Part shown: positions 21,541-32,441 of the stretch, piece after piece
Position numbering within the stretch: the stretch's first letter is position 1
How the letters are laid out: each line of letters opens with the position of its first letter
DNA from: Liolophura sinensis
Lineage: Eukaryota; Mollusca; Polyplacophora; Chitonida; Chitonidae
DNA: 64,000 nt
Direction: 5' to 3'
NCBI RefSeq assembly: GCF_032854445.1
Contig: NC_088305.1
Span: 20,686,955 to 20,750,954, forward strand
Notes under the pieces: generated by a model
Seen by the model: only the letters and a program-made list of their open reading frames with translations
What the model was told of the DNA's origin: nothing
The model's database searches: none
Translations under genes and position numbers: made by a program

Positions 21541-23540
21541 TGTACATAGGGTAGCAGGTAGTGTGATGAAGTGCGAGCCACCAAATCGATGTGTGTGGTT
21601 CACCATGCACACCCAGTTACGAAGGGTTCGCTTTGTTTCCCCAGGGTTGGGCAAAAATGAAAATATAGCCAATAGGAAAAAGAGGTTATAAGTTCTAAAC
21701 TAAAAGAACATATGGAAGAAAAGGTTTATGAAATGTGCCAAAAGGAGTGGTTGTATAATTGTACAGTCAAATCCGATCACCATGATTTACTGTTCATCCT
21801 CAGATCAAACCATAATTTACAGTGTTGATGTACGGGAAAGTTTGCCAGTGGATTTTATTTGGCCAAGAAGATGTAAAAGATAAATTGACAAGAGCCTGGA
21901 TTTCACATGTGACACACATGTGACATACATGTGACACATTTGTTTTTCACCTTATCTACTGTATGTCTTAATTCTGTGTTACAAATTGCACAAAAATGTT
22001 GTGTTGTTGACTTCTATATCTTTAGTTGTGATAACATTAAAGACAAGGTTGAAAATGCAGTGGTTTGTCACAAATTAATGTATCAAAAAAGACTTTTTAC
22101 AGTCTTATTACCAATACTAACCGGTACTTTTTTACTTCAGATGTTAAGCATACATGTGGCAAGTTCAGGTTGTTAATGTGTCAAATTCTACTGCGGAATT
22201 ACCAGGCGCCAGGCTCAAAACTGTTCCTCAGGGCGTTGTAAATTTGTATTGTGTCAAGTTAAAATATCACTAGATTGTTAACCGAGCAACAAGATTGATT
22301 TATTATATATATATAAAAAAAAATGTGCAGTATCATGTATTCTCACATTTCGTGTAAAATCTGTGCCTTGTTGGGAAGAGTATGCCTACATGGAAAGTTG
22401 CTTTGCAGAAGTAGAGACGCTTGCCGTTTAATTTTTAAAGCCATGGGCTGGATACATTCGTTCTCCTAAAGCCTTTTCCCCCATGTTTGGTGGTTTCTGT
22501 TCTCGTTAAACCTATATTCTCTTTCGCATTTGGTCTTTTCAACCCTGGGAATGTGTCTGTTTTGGTAAAACCTATGTATTGCCTATCACAGGTGGCGAGT
22601 GTTTTACTTGGCAAACAGTATCTCATATTGTATCCCAGGTTATACCTTTTGGTTAAGACTGAACAATTTAGCATCATTTTGTCAGATGTATCACTATGGT
22701 TGTATAAACTGACCATTGAGAAGACTTTTCAATTAGTCATTTAACATTGTTCCGCTCGTTATTACAGTTTTGTTGTTGTTGTTTTTAGGGGGGAGGGCGT
22801 CGTTCTCACTATATCCGATACCATGGTTGAAGATTCTTGGTTAGTAGTCTAGTCCTATTTGTTTTTCCTTCCATACTAATAAGCTACAGTACACCAGAAG
22901 ACAGTAACACTTTTGGTGAAAGGAAAAAGCGTGTCAAGTAAATAAACAGATTTTTACGTTGATTTCTGTCATAACACGGAGTCGTGACATTGTCCCAGCA
23001 GTTACTATACGCCCTGTTCACTATTCATTGCTATTTATGTTACTTGTCTGCTTTCAGGTCTCTGTAAAGCAGGAAAATATTTGCCATACGTGTTGCATAC
23101 ACACACACACACACACACACACACATGCACGCACGCACACACATGTGCGACACAGTGGCAAATAATATCCGTGCGTAACATACTTTACTACTTTGTGTAT
23201 GATGATTTGAGAGTGAAGCTATTGTCAGACTTTTTTTATTCAAATATTGCAGGCAAGATTATGGGTAGACTTATTTACATGTACAGGTGCTAAGCAGCAT
23301 TTCACGGTAAATATATATTTAATGTATGAATCATTTGAGTAAATGCATGTTTTAATATACCGATGTGTCTGTTGTCATTCATTGTCTAATTACGGAATCC
23401 AGCTTCCAGTGATTTTGCCACCGGAAGCTTGTCAGACTCCTGGCAAGGTACGATGCGTTCCCCTTCCCAAGTGTAACCCCAACACACGGCTGCTTGCCAC
23501 ACGGCTGCTTGCGGCTGTAAACAGGTTTGTCGAATACCTG
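21541..23540. other. Intergenic, no gene recognised
   Basis: A+T-rich sequence with scattered short ORFs that show no family resemblance. It holds the CA microsatellite at 23097-23154. GTAAAACCTAT-like words recur at 22505 and 22566, but no element could be delimited. Confidence 0.4.
23097..23154. repeat. (CA)n microsatellite
   Basis: ACACAC repeat with GCACGC interruptions; short ORFs reading HTHTHT or VCVCVC here are artefacts. Confidence 0.95.
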
Positions 23541-23559
23541 GATATGTGCGTTAGTTTCT

Positions 23560-23652
23560 TCAGGACCCTGTCCCCGGGTTTCCCCTGCCAACAAATCTGC
23601 CATTTGGGAAACATCCTTGAGTATATGTGGTATAAAACAGCAGTTAAATAAG
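23560..23652 (+). mobile_element. Decayed SINE 3' domain
   Basis: CCCGGGTTTCCCCTGCC and, further on, GAAACATCCTTGAGTATATG and GGTATAAAACAGCAGTTAAA follow the order of the main SINE's 3' half with many changes. Confidence 0.4.
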
Positions 23653-25800
23653 CTGACAAAGCACAAGGAAGCTATATTAACAAGCTCGTTGAATTTCTCT
23701 GACTGACATATCAACATAAACTTTCTGTAAACTTATAGTAAAATGGCAGGAATATACGTTAGTAATAATTATAAATATGCTTATTTGGCACCTGAGTGTT
23801 TCTGGCATTGAAAAGGTTGGAAGGGACAATGACGTGTGGTTTAGAGATATAAGGTCAAACAAGACGTATCCAGCAGTTTATTTAAAGATTTTTTTTCCTT
23901 CAGCGGTTATATTGTGAGCCATAGAGGCCTTTAGTTAGAAGTTACAATTTGTAACTTCTAACTTCAAAATACAATTAGTTTACCTATTCTAGTTTGAAGT
24001 TACAAGATGAACTTGTAACTTATAACAACTTGTTTCCACGGCGGCAGAGCATGTCCGCAAAAGCAAAATAGGGAATAGTGTGATGTACATTTGCACATGT
24101 AGTGGCTGAATATTTATTTCAATATGATACGAAATATGGAAGTATTAACTTGACAGGTAAATAAATTAATGAAATATGAATAATGAAAAGTTACATAAAG
24201 TCATAAGATCATAGATTACACGTCCTGGGCGGAATTCGTACATCTGGAGGTGACGAGTGATAATTTAATTAGCGCCTTTGTAAATTATATACTTGCACCA
24301 AACACACGACGTTATCACAACAGTTAGTTTTCATCCTAAACACAAATTTTAGAAATGAAGAAGTACATATTTTTGAACATTTCAACCTGAAGACCTTCTT
24401 GGATTGAAAAAATATTTCTATCAGTAAAAGATTATAACAAGCTGTCTTCATGCATGCGAAATTACGTTCTGGTCTGAAGTGGCATTGGTGGACATGTAAC
24501 AGCCCTAACAACTTTGGCGTAACTAAACAGGCGTTTGCCTGTTTTCCATTGTATTGTGTCAGTTGTTCCATTTTACACTAGTGCAGCTATGATTTCCAAA
24601 CGAACCGGTCGTAATGCGTCAACTTAATATTTTATTAAGTAAACGTGTTCCTGCAAAAAAATACAAATTTTCCACACCGTCTCTCACATAGGACAAATTA
24701 CCTCCTTATCGACCATAGATAACCTGCATGTGTGAAACGAGAATGTGGAGACTTATAACAGTTTGAAATTGCAGCATTGTGGTGTCTGATGCACGTACAT
24801 GATGTATCTCCTCACTCAGGAGAATAGGCACAGCTATTCTTCTGGTCTGGAAGCCATGAGACGCCCGAGGTTGCTATGCAGTATTTTATAGAAGGTGTGT
24901 TTGAATGTGATCTATATAGCTAGTTGCTATGGTTTCAACCCCTCATGAACTTCAATATACCGCGGGTGTAATAGAAAATATTGACCTAAAAAAAAAAAAC
25001 AATAATAAGAAAATATTTTAGGGCATTCAGTTACAACGCCTTTCTATTAGTTTACATGTTTGGACATACATCTACGATGCCTCTAAATCACCCCAATGTA
25101 TTATATATCATAGGGTATTAAAGCTAAGCGCTAAATCAAATTATCGAAACCCGCATGTTTTGCTGGCCGTGCCCGATGTCCAACGTTCATGGGCCAAAGC
25201 TTGTCTTCCACCAGTATGATCTGCATACTGTATTAGTACGTCATGCGTGCGAAACTTTATCAGTGGCTTTACCAAACAAACAACTACGTTCATGGGTTCA
25301 CAAAACCTCCTAAATCAGTTTGTGATGATTTCTCTCGTAAATAACGTTCTGGCGCTTTAACGTCATTTGAAAAAAAAACTTGAATTTAAAAAAAAAAATT
25401 CTTCTTATGTCCTTATACGAAGTTTTGTGAAAAGTGAACTAGCTACATATCCAGTATAGAAGTTCCACAAAGAAACTTTTTTTCTTTGGGATTCGAACAC
25501 TTTGTAGTTGACAGTGAATGTAACCTATATAGTTGAAGGGCTTCTGAATCAAGGTTTTGTTGGTAACCGTGTTTTTCGGGTACGAATATGTAGTTTAACG
25601 CATTATACGAAAAGGAAACACAATTATGATTTTGCGTGATGATTAAAGAATGCTCCTAGTAGATGTATCAGGAGCTATATACAAGATTATGAACGGAATC
25701 TTACGGGGAAACTTTCAGCAAATTTATTAGTTTAAATTACCTTAAGACTTTTGAACGATTTTCCAACTATGCGTGTTGCCGGCACCTGGCGTTTGAACTG
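23653..25800. other. Intergenic, no gene recognised
   Basis: A+T-rich sequence without exon-like structure. A small palindromic word set (GAAGTTACAATTTGTAACTT) lies at 23938-23957 and could form a hairpin; nothing else stands out. Confidence 0.4.
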
Positions 25801-26007
25801 CCTAGGTGAATTCCTGCGAATTAAATTAACTGGCAATAGACATTGTTTGAACTGACGTGACGCTTTACGAGGAATCCCAGGGGTGTTGGGTGAAGGATCA
25901 CTGTGTGGTCAGAGCTATAAGAAGTGACCGGTACATCTCCGAGAGGCTTAGCGCTGGGGTCAGTCCGGGGTGTCCCAAGAGGATTCTCACCGTCACGCTC
26001 TCCCCAG

Positions 26008-26039
26008 GGGTGGGAGATCAAATACTAAGCGTTAATGGC
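26008..26039 (+). other. PDZ-like peptide segment (possible stray exon or pseudoexon)
   Basis: An acceptor-like pyrimidine tract (TCACGCTCTCCCCAG) precedes codons for VGDQILSVNG, followed by GTGAGG, which could be a donor. If read through, the frame gives VRT and then a stop at 26049. GDQILSVNG is the classic beta-strand segment of PDZ domains. The rest of a PDZ fold is not found beside it, so this may be a lone small exon, a relic or chance. Confidence 0.25.
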
Positions 26040-26439
26040 GTGAGGACTTAATTATATAGTCCATGATTCAACATGGATATCCTTTGAATTGTTCGCCGAC
26101 TAAATCAGCACGGAGAAGTTTGTGATCCTCTCTGGCCGTAGTTCTCACGGGATAGCAGGCTTCACCTGCACACAGTTAAGGAGGAAGTATACCTGAAAAT
26201 AAACAGCTTCCTGTGAAGACGCGCTACAAATAAGTTACGTAAAACTGAAATCTGGAGAGAAAAAAATAAAAGAGTAAAACTGACAGTGTGCTAATTGGCA
26301 AACGGTAAATATATGTGTGTATGGCTTATTATCAATTTACATTAGGGCTCGTAATATGTTTTACCGTATTGTATGATTACATAGGTAGCTAAACCTTCAG
26401 CATTCACTGAAAGCATTTTGGGGCACTCTCTTGCTGAGA

Positions 26440-26686
26440 TAGTTTAAGAGCTAGAACTGATTCCGCAAAGACATTTTTCAAAAACAATTTAACAAAGGAT
26501 ATGTTAAAGCTTAATTTTTGGCCCTATAGGAAAATTAAACTTTTAACCGCCTCATCAATATTATCATAAAACAAATTCGTCAAAATTTTCAAGTTTCAGT
26601 CCCCACAGACTACAAGCATTGCGATGAAGGTTAAATTTTAACGTAAGTCCGAAATGGTTTCGTGGAGTTGGATCCTGGCTCGCAGT
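26440..26686. mobile_element. MITE-like family D, copy 2
   Basis: Matches 1606-1836 in TTAAAGCTTAATTTTTGGCCC, AAAATTTTCAAGTTTCAGT and GTCCGAAATGGTTTCGT. The ends GAACTGATTCCGCAAAGACA and TGGTTTCGTGGAGTTGGATC are inverted copies. Confidence 0.45.
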
Positions 26687-26699
26687 AAGTCGAGTGTTG

Positions 26700-26925
26700 T
26701 CCCAGTTTACACTGTGTCAAGCGATTTGTCTGATACTTGTCCAAGGTCGGTGCCACCGCCGTCATGTAGGTGAACATTCTTGAGCATACCACTAGGGCCT
26801 TTATCACCAATCAATCAATCAATCAATCAATCAATTAGTTAATTCTTAGTATAGCTCATGCTGGCTTCTCCTCGGCCGCTCGTCCCTGGAAAGGTCTTGG
26901 AACAACTTGTGGGTGGTCGTGGGTT
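26700..26925 (+). mobile_element. SINE fragments with (AATC)n stretch
   Basis: GGTGAACATTCTTGAGCATA followed by a TCAATCAATC run (26806-26835) looks like a SINE end. GCTCATGCTGGCTTCTCCTC and GGGTGGTCGTGGGTTA (26858-26925) are the middle of another copy without its tail. Confidence 0.5.
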
Positions 26926-27094
26926 ATAACGCGATATAAATATTTAGTAAAATACAGACGGACACTTGAGGAGAAAAATCAAAAGGCTAAATATATTGTA
27001 TGTTTCAGCTGTATGGGAAATGCAGCGTGATGGGATATATCCTCTTGATGCGATGTAGGTCTACATATCCCAAGCAAGAATTCACAAAGTATAT

Positions 27095-27127
27095 TGTGTG
27101 TGTGTGTGTGCGTGTGTGTGTGTGTGT
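27095..27127. repeat. (TG)n microsatellite
   Basis: TGTG run with one CG interruption. Confidence 0.95.
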
Positions 27128-27483
27128 ATCTCATATTTAGACATGTTTATGTTGAGCGAATTGAATTTTGTCAACAGTTATGCTGAATTTAGTATAGAAT
27201 ATATTCTCTTATGATCCCATATATTGTCGTTCACTCCATATATGATTGTTCTTGTTCTTGAAAATACGTTTCATTCGCTAAATTAATGTATTTTGCAGAT
27301 AATCTTTATTCCATTTTAAGCCACATATGTACCTCAGCACATCACTTGATTCTTCGAACGACATTCCTGATTATAGTCATTTCAAAATTTTAAATTCCCA
27401 TAGGATGGAAGAGGGGGTAAGCAAGCCAGCACGCCACAATGACCCAGAAGCCTAGCTCCCACCAATGTGGGAGTCCAGCTTAT

Positions 27484-27752
27484 GCTGGTTTCGCTCAGTT
27501 GGTTAGCGCGCTGGCGCAGCGTAATGACCAAGGAGTCTCTCACCAACACAGTCGATGTGAGTTCAAGTCCCGCTCATGCTGGCTTCCTCTCCGGCCGTAC
27601 GTGGGAAGGTCTCCCAGCAACCTGCGGATGGTCGTGGGTTTCCCCCGGGCTCTGCCCGGTTTCCACCCAACATAATGCTGGCCGTCGTCGTATAAGTGAA
27701 ATATTCTTGAGTACGGCGTAAAACACCAATCAAATAAATAAATAAATAAATA
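27484..27752 (+). mobile_element. tRNA-derived SINE, near full length
   Basis: Has GCTCAGTTGGTTAGCGCGCT (box A-like), GAGTTCAAGTCCCGCTCATG (box B-like), GGATGGTCGTGGGTTTCCCC, GAGTACGGCGTAAAACACCA and an AAATA tail ending at about 27752. One of the best copies for deriving a consensus. Confidence 0.92.
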
Positions 27753-27920
27753 GGCTGGCTTTCTCTCCGGCCGAACGTGGAAAGGTTTGGCAGCAACCTG
27801 CGGATGGTCGTGGGTTTCCCTCTGGCTCTGCCCGATTTTCTCCCACCATCATGTTCGCGGGCGTTGTATAAATGAAATATTCTTGAGTACGCCGTAAAAC
27901 ACCAGCCCCAAAAAATAAAT
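27753..27920 (+). mobile_element. 5'-truncated SINE directly behind the full-length copy
   Basis: Starts at GGCTGGCTTTCTCTCCGGCC and runs to GAGTACGCCGTAAAACACCA followed by an A-rich AAATAAAT tail. It abuts the previous copy's tail, suggesting insertion into the tail or a dimer. Confidence 0.88.
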
Positions 27921-29026
27921 ATTAATTTATTTTGAACGTTCATTATGATGCCTATATCAAAACGTTTCTATTTATTTATTTTTATTTTATTTATCTTTTT
28001 TTATTTCATATTTATGTGTTATCTATATTTGTATCTTTATATTGAAGACTCCTACCACATTCAATGGTTTTCCCGTTTACCCGTTACAACCATACTGTTA
28101 TTGTATGTCCGACGAGATGGATGCAGCCTATACGGGTAACTCAGGCGAGACAGACTTGAAGATTTGAGTCTATACATGCACTATAGACCCATGCACATGC
28201 GATAATAGCCAGACAGTTTTTCCCAGTATACTCTGTATCACGGGCGGAATCAACGGCAGTCTGTCAAACTTGAGAGCTGACATTAATTAGTAAGGGGAAT
28301 TTAAGAGTGATCAAACTCATTGAGCAGTCCGGTTTCAAAGACCCCTGAGGAGATCATTCGTCATCGTCACTGATTTGCGATTGTTGCTAGCGCTATTTGT
28401 TTGTTGTTGTTGTTGTTTTTTTTCTACCACCGCAAGTAATTTTATCAAAGTTATGATGCTGCTTTCTGGTGTTCTTAATTTTAGAAAATACCTGTAAAGA
28501 ATTGATGTCCCCAAGACAACTTATGTCCTCACATAAGATAATTCCTCGTTAATTAATACAACTTACATATGAAGACAATTACACTCACCAGATATATTTC
28601 ATTTTTGTACATATTATATATAGGCCTAAATTAAATGTTTATAGTGCTAACTGTTCGTGTAAAATGCTTAGATGCTTAGACGTCACTTCAACCATCAGCA
28701 CCATGGCTCACGCATAATTAGAACCCCCCACCCCCCCACCCCACACCAACACACACACACACAATATTCAGAGATGTCAATAGTAAATTAGACGTCACTG
28801 GTCTAAAACTACTCCATTGAGAAGCCGTCATATTTACCAGTAATACATCAAAAATGTGAAAGATAATATCATGCTCGTAACGTTCGTGAAGTAAATAAAT
28901 GAATAAAATGGCGTGTATTATATGCAGGTAAAGGTTAGGTTTATTTATTTGATTAGTTTTTACGCGACATACTGCAGAATGTTCCATTTATATACCGCGA
29001 TTTAAACGACGACGGCTAGCATTAAG

Positions 29027-29028
<2 letters not shown>
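27921..29028. other. Intergenic, no gene recognised
   Basis: A+T-rich. A poly-C stretch with a neighbouring CA run lies near 28727-28761. No exon-like structure or named repeat. Confidence 0.4.

Positions 29029-29104
<76 letters not shown>
29029..29104. repeat. (TA)n microsatellite
   Basis: About 38 uninterrupted TA units; such tracts are often length-variable or misassembled. Confidence 0.97.
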
Positions 29105-29105
<1 letters not shown>

Positions 29106-30043
29106 CCCGTGGAAAAGTTATGTTTAATAAATTAGCATAATATCCATGTACATATATATATCCTACATGGATGAATTAGGAGATCATGACATTTTCGGCC
29201 CCTTTTAAATGGATTTTAAAGATACACGAAAGATGACTTTGATCTAAATAAAGATGGAGACGCCCAGGACTTGTATCTGCACATCGGCTTGATGTTTATG
29301 ACAGCTGATAAAATGACAAGACGCCAGATAGTATCAAGCCTGTCCAGACGAACGTCATTAATTACCTGTCAATCTCAGCAAGCAATTAACCCACTCGACA
29401 TTAATTTGTCTTCTTTTTGACGAAGGGGGATAAATTCTTTTGTTGTGCAACGCCCTCTAGTGGTATAATCCGTCACACTAGAATTGGCGTCGTCACACAT
29501 GAGTTAACTTCTGTAGAGTTTTAACAGGGCAGTGGGTGGAAACAAATTTTAGGCCGTCGCGCAGTATATTGGAATAGCAACCAGATTGTTGTTATAGGAT
29601 TACAGTTTCTACATATACATGTAACACAGATTTTAGAACTGAAATTTGCTGAGAGTTCTCCGGTATTCAAACCAGCGATGTATTAAATATAATACATATT
29701 TGTACTATATACAGAAAGTGTAATCTCAAATAACGATAATGCCGTTATTCATATCCTATTTTCTAAATGATTTCTATACCAGTCTTGTAAGGTGAGATCC
29801 AACGGTCATGTAATCCCGCATATTCTCGCGTCTGACGAGTATATATAACCGCTGTCAACTCGCTACCCACGTGGCTGTAAGTACATACGTGTATACAACA
29901 TGTAATTGCATAATTCAGGGTGAATATTCTTACACTTATTCTCATGAAATGTGAACTTGAAATGTCAAAGGTGTTACTTTGTTATGCCCTCCTGACGCAT
30001 CTGTCAATGTTATGACATCCAAGTGTTCCTATTCAATATAGCC

Positions 30044-30316
30044 TATCTGTAGCCTAGTGCTTAGCGTACTAGAGCAGCACGGTGACTCTTATCAATGCGG
30101 GAGTTTTTCGTTCAAGTCCATCTTATGCCGTTTTTATCTCCCGCCATAGGTGGGAATTCCGTTAAGGTGGGTTTACTATTCAATGCTGGTCACGGTGGTT
30201 GTGGTAGTTTGTTTAATGGCGTTTTCCATTTTAATGAATGATGCACGCCATGCTGGTCACGGTGGTATAAGCGAAATATGCTTGAGCACAGTGTAAAACA
30301 CCAATCAAATAAAAGA
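30044..30316 (+). mobile_element. Old, diverged SINE copy
   Basis: GCCTAGTGCTTAGCGTACTA (head), CGTTCAAGTCCATCTTATGC (box B region), and CTTGAGCACAGTGTAAAACA followed by CCAATCAAATAAAAG (3' end) keep the SINE order with many substitutions and a small internal duplication (GCTGGTCACGGTGG twice). Confidence 0.7.
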
Positions 30317-30434
30317 AGTAGTCTCTTTACCCTCAAAGGCTCATTCGCTTTCAACCCAGATGATAGGCCATTGGCCGCGATGAGATGGCAAATTCGCAAT
30401 GTAACAAATGAGTTTATACATAACATGCAAATTA

Positions 30435-30560
30435 TTTCACCTAAAGTTTAATTTAAAAAAATACCCTGCCGGGAGGACATAAAAGCCTTAAAGTGATACT
30501 TTTGATGTGAAAACGCGAGTTCTTCTGATAACAAATTAGTCAAACTTCACTCGTGACGGT
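30435..30560 (+). repeat. Dispersed repeat family C, partial copy 3
   Basis: ATTTCACCTAAAGTTTAATT, GGACATAAAAGCCTTAAAGT and TTCTGATAACAAATTAGTCA align in order with the start of the 17625 copy. Confidence 0.45.
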
Positions 30561-30606
30561 GTAAGATTGCACAAATCAATCACAACGAAAAAAATGTTGA
30601 AAAATG

Positions 30607-30726
30607 TTTATTTATTTATTTATCTGAATCGTCTTTTACGCCGTACTCAAGAATATTTCACTTATTTGACGGCGGCCAGCATTGTGGTGAGAGGAAACAC
30701 GACCATCCGCAGGTTGCTGGCAGAAC
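30607..30726 (-). mobile_element. 5'-truncated SINE with target duplication
   Basis: Minus-strand SINE 3' half. It is flanked by exact TTGAAAAATG at 30597-30606 and 30727-30736. The truncation lies in the GGTTGCTGGCAGA part of the body. Confidence 0.9.
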
Positions 30727-32267
30727 TTGAAAAATGGACGAAATCTTTCGGACCATACACTTTGTCCCTAAGTCCCAGATACTGTGGACAGTGATAAAAG
30801 TATTGTTTAATTTTTGCTGCCGTGTTTCCTGACACATCCCAACGTCCATCGGTAGTCTACCATAGCGTGGAAATTGCTGTGGGGCATATATGGTATATTT
30901 AAAGAAAAACGTAGAGAATAATTTAAGTTATGTAATTCGTTTATTTTTCAATAAATATATGAAACAAATTCACATAAATTCGCACTTCAGAAGATGCATA
31001 TACACGTATGACCGGGAATGAGTATACTATTTCTTTTAACGACTTGTACAACAGGTAATATCTTCCAAGTAGGCCTATCCTTTACATGTCCATATCTTTT
31101 ATGCAGAAAAAAAGCAGCTTTATTCCGGTACCATGAACAGTCGTCGTATAGAATACGTGAGCAATGGAATCGCAATAGCATGCAGTTTCCCAAGACAATA
31201 TTTCAGCATTGATCAATTGGTATACTGCATTAACTAACCCAGATGATATCGTGTACATTTTCAATGTGTGTCTTTCCAATTGGTTAGTGAATATACCATA
31301 CAGTTATTATGCACTTTGTGCAGTTTACAATATCCATTCCAAGGTTCTGTTATTATTCTAAATCTGATGCTGAATCAGCCTCGAATCCGGAATGCATATA
31401 CTGATAACCAGTTCGGCCGTGTTTATAGAAATAAATCGTTTCTGAACAAAAATTTGAGGAGGCTATAACTATGAAGATTAATCCCAAATAAAGCTAATTA
31501 CCTGAGCAAGAATCTGCACCATCAGTTGTGGCACACTGTTTGTGACAATTGCCATTAATACAAGATCCCAAGATGTCTACCAATTTTGCGCCAATGAGGC
31601 GAGGTTCCTAAGTATCACTATATATATCACCATATATATATACAACATCCCTAGTCTAGAACGCCTGCTAATAACTTCCAAGCTTATCTGTAGGAACGGC
31701 TGTGCAGGTGTCTCTTACTACTTATAGCTTCCCAGGATACAAGCGGGGCTTAGGCGTTCTGTTACATATAGGTTCGAACCTCCTAAATGTAATAATAGCA
31801 CTTCAGCGAGTTGCAGTAATTTTTTCATGTGGTTGACCAATCTTAATTCACTCCGTTATATCGACAGCTTAGTTTACGACTGCTGTTTAGATGCCGATTC
31901 CAGTTTTACCTGTGGCGTAAAAATTCCACCCTTAGGTAGTGATGGTACCGTAGTGCCACGTGGTGCAGGCTTTTCTGGTTTTACCTCCTTGAAACTGAAC
32001 TCCTCAACTATTAAAACACAATATGTAACATCGGTTATACCAGGGTATAACTTATGGCTTTCTCAGAAAACAAGCACTATATTATCAAAGTCATTCTTCA
32101 CCTGAATCGAAGTGTTCTCCGCCAGGAACGCTGTAACTATGGATTAAGCGACTCCACTAATCTGGCGTTTCTGGCTTCAGCCTTTTGAACAGTGCATGCA
32201 ACCAAGACGCAGCAATCCGAACTTCAAGGAGCTCGGCCAATCAACTTCACCGTAAACCACTGATCAA

Positions 32268-32441
32268 TCAGGTAAAGAGTAAGGCAGTCGCCGACAGAAC
32301 AAAAATCATGACTGGGCAATGAAACGAGGCGTAAGTGGCGGACGACGGCTGAAGGACGGTTACTGATAGGTTGATGGCAGTGTCGTTGTTGTGAGGTGCT
32401 TCTTTGTTGCAGTATGGTGTGTTACAGCACGACACGCAGAT
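32268..32441 (-). CDS. Ly6 gene coding exon 4 with GPI-type tail
   Basis: The acceptor is TTGGTTTCTTGCAG. It encodes ICVSCCNTPYCNKEAPHNND (an N-glycosylation-type NLS follows at TAINLS) and ends with hydrophobic CPVMIFVLSATALLFT and TGA (32270-32268). Confidence 0.9.
   Translation of the reverse strand: MCVSCCNTPYCNKEAPHNNDTAINLSVTVLQPSSATYASFHCPVMIFVLSATALLFT

Noticed and set aside
23343-23717. 102- and 112-codon overlapping ORFs on both strands
   Set aside because: They overlap a decayed SINE 3' domain and have no recognisable domain or splicing pattern.
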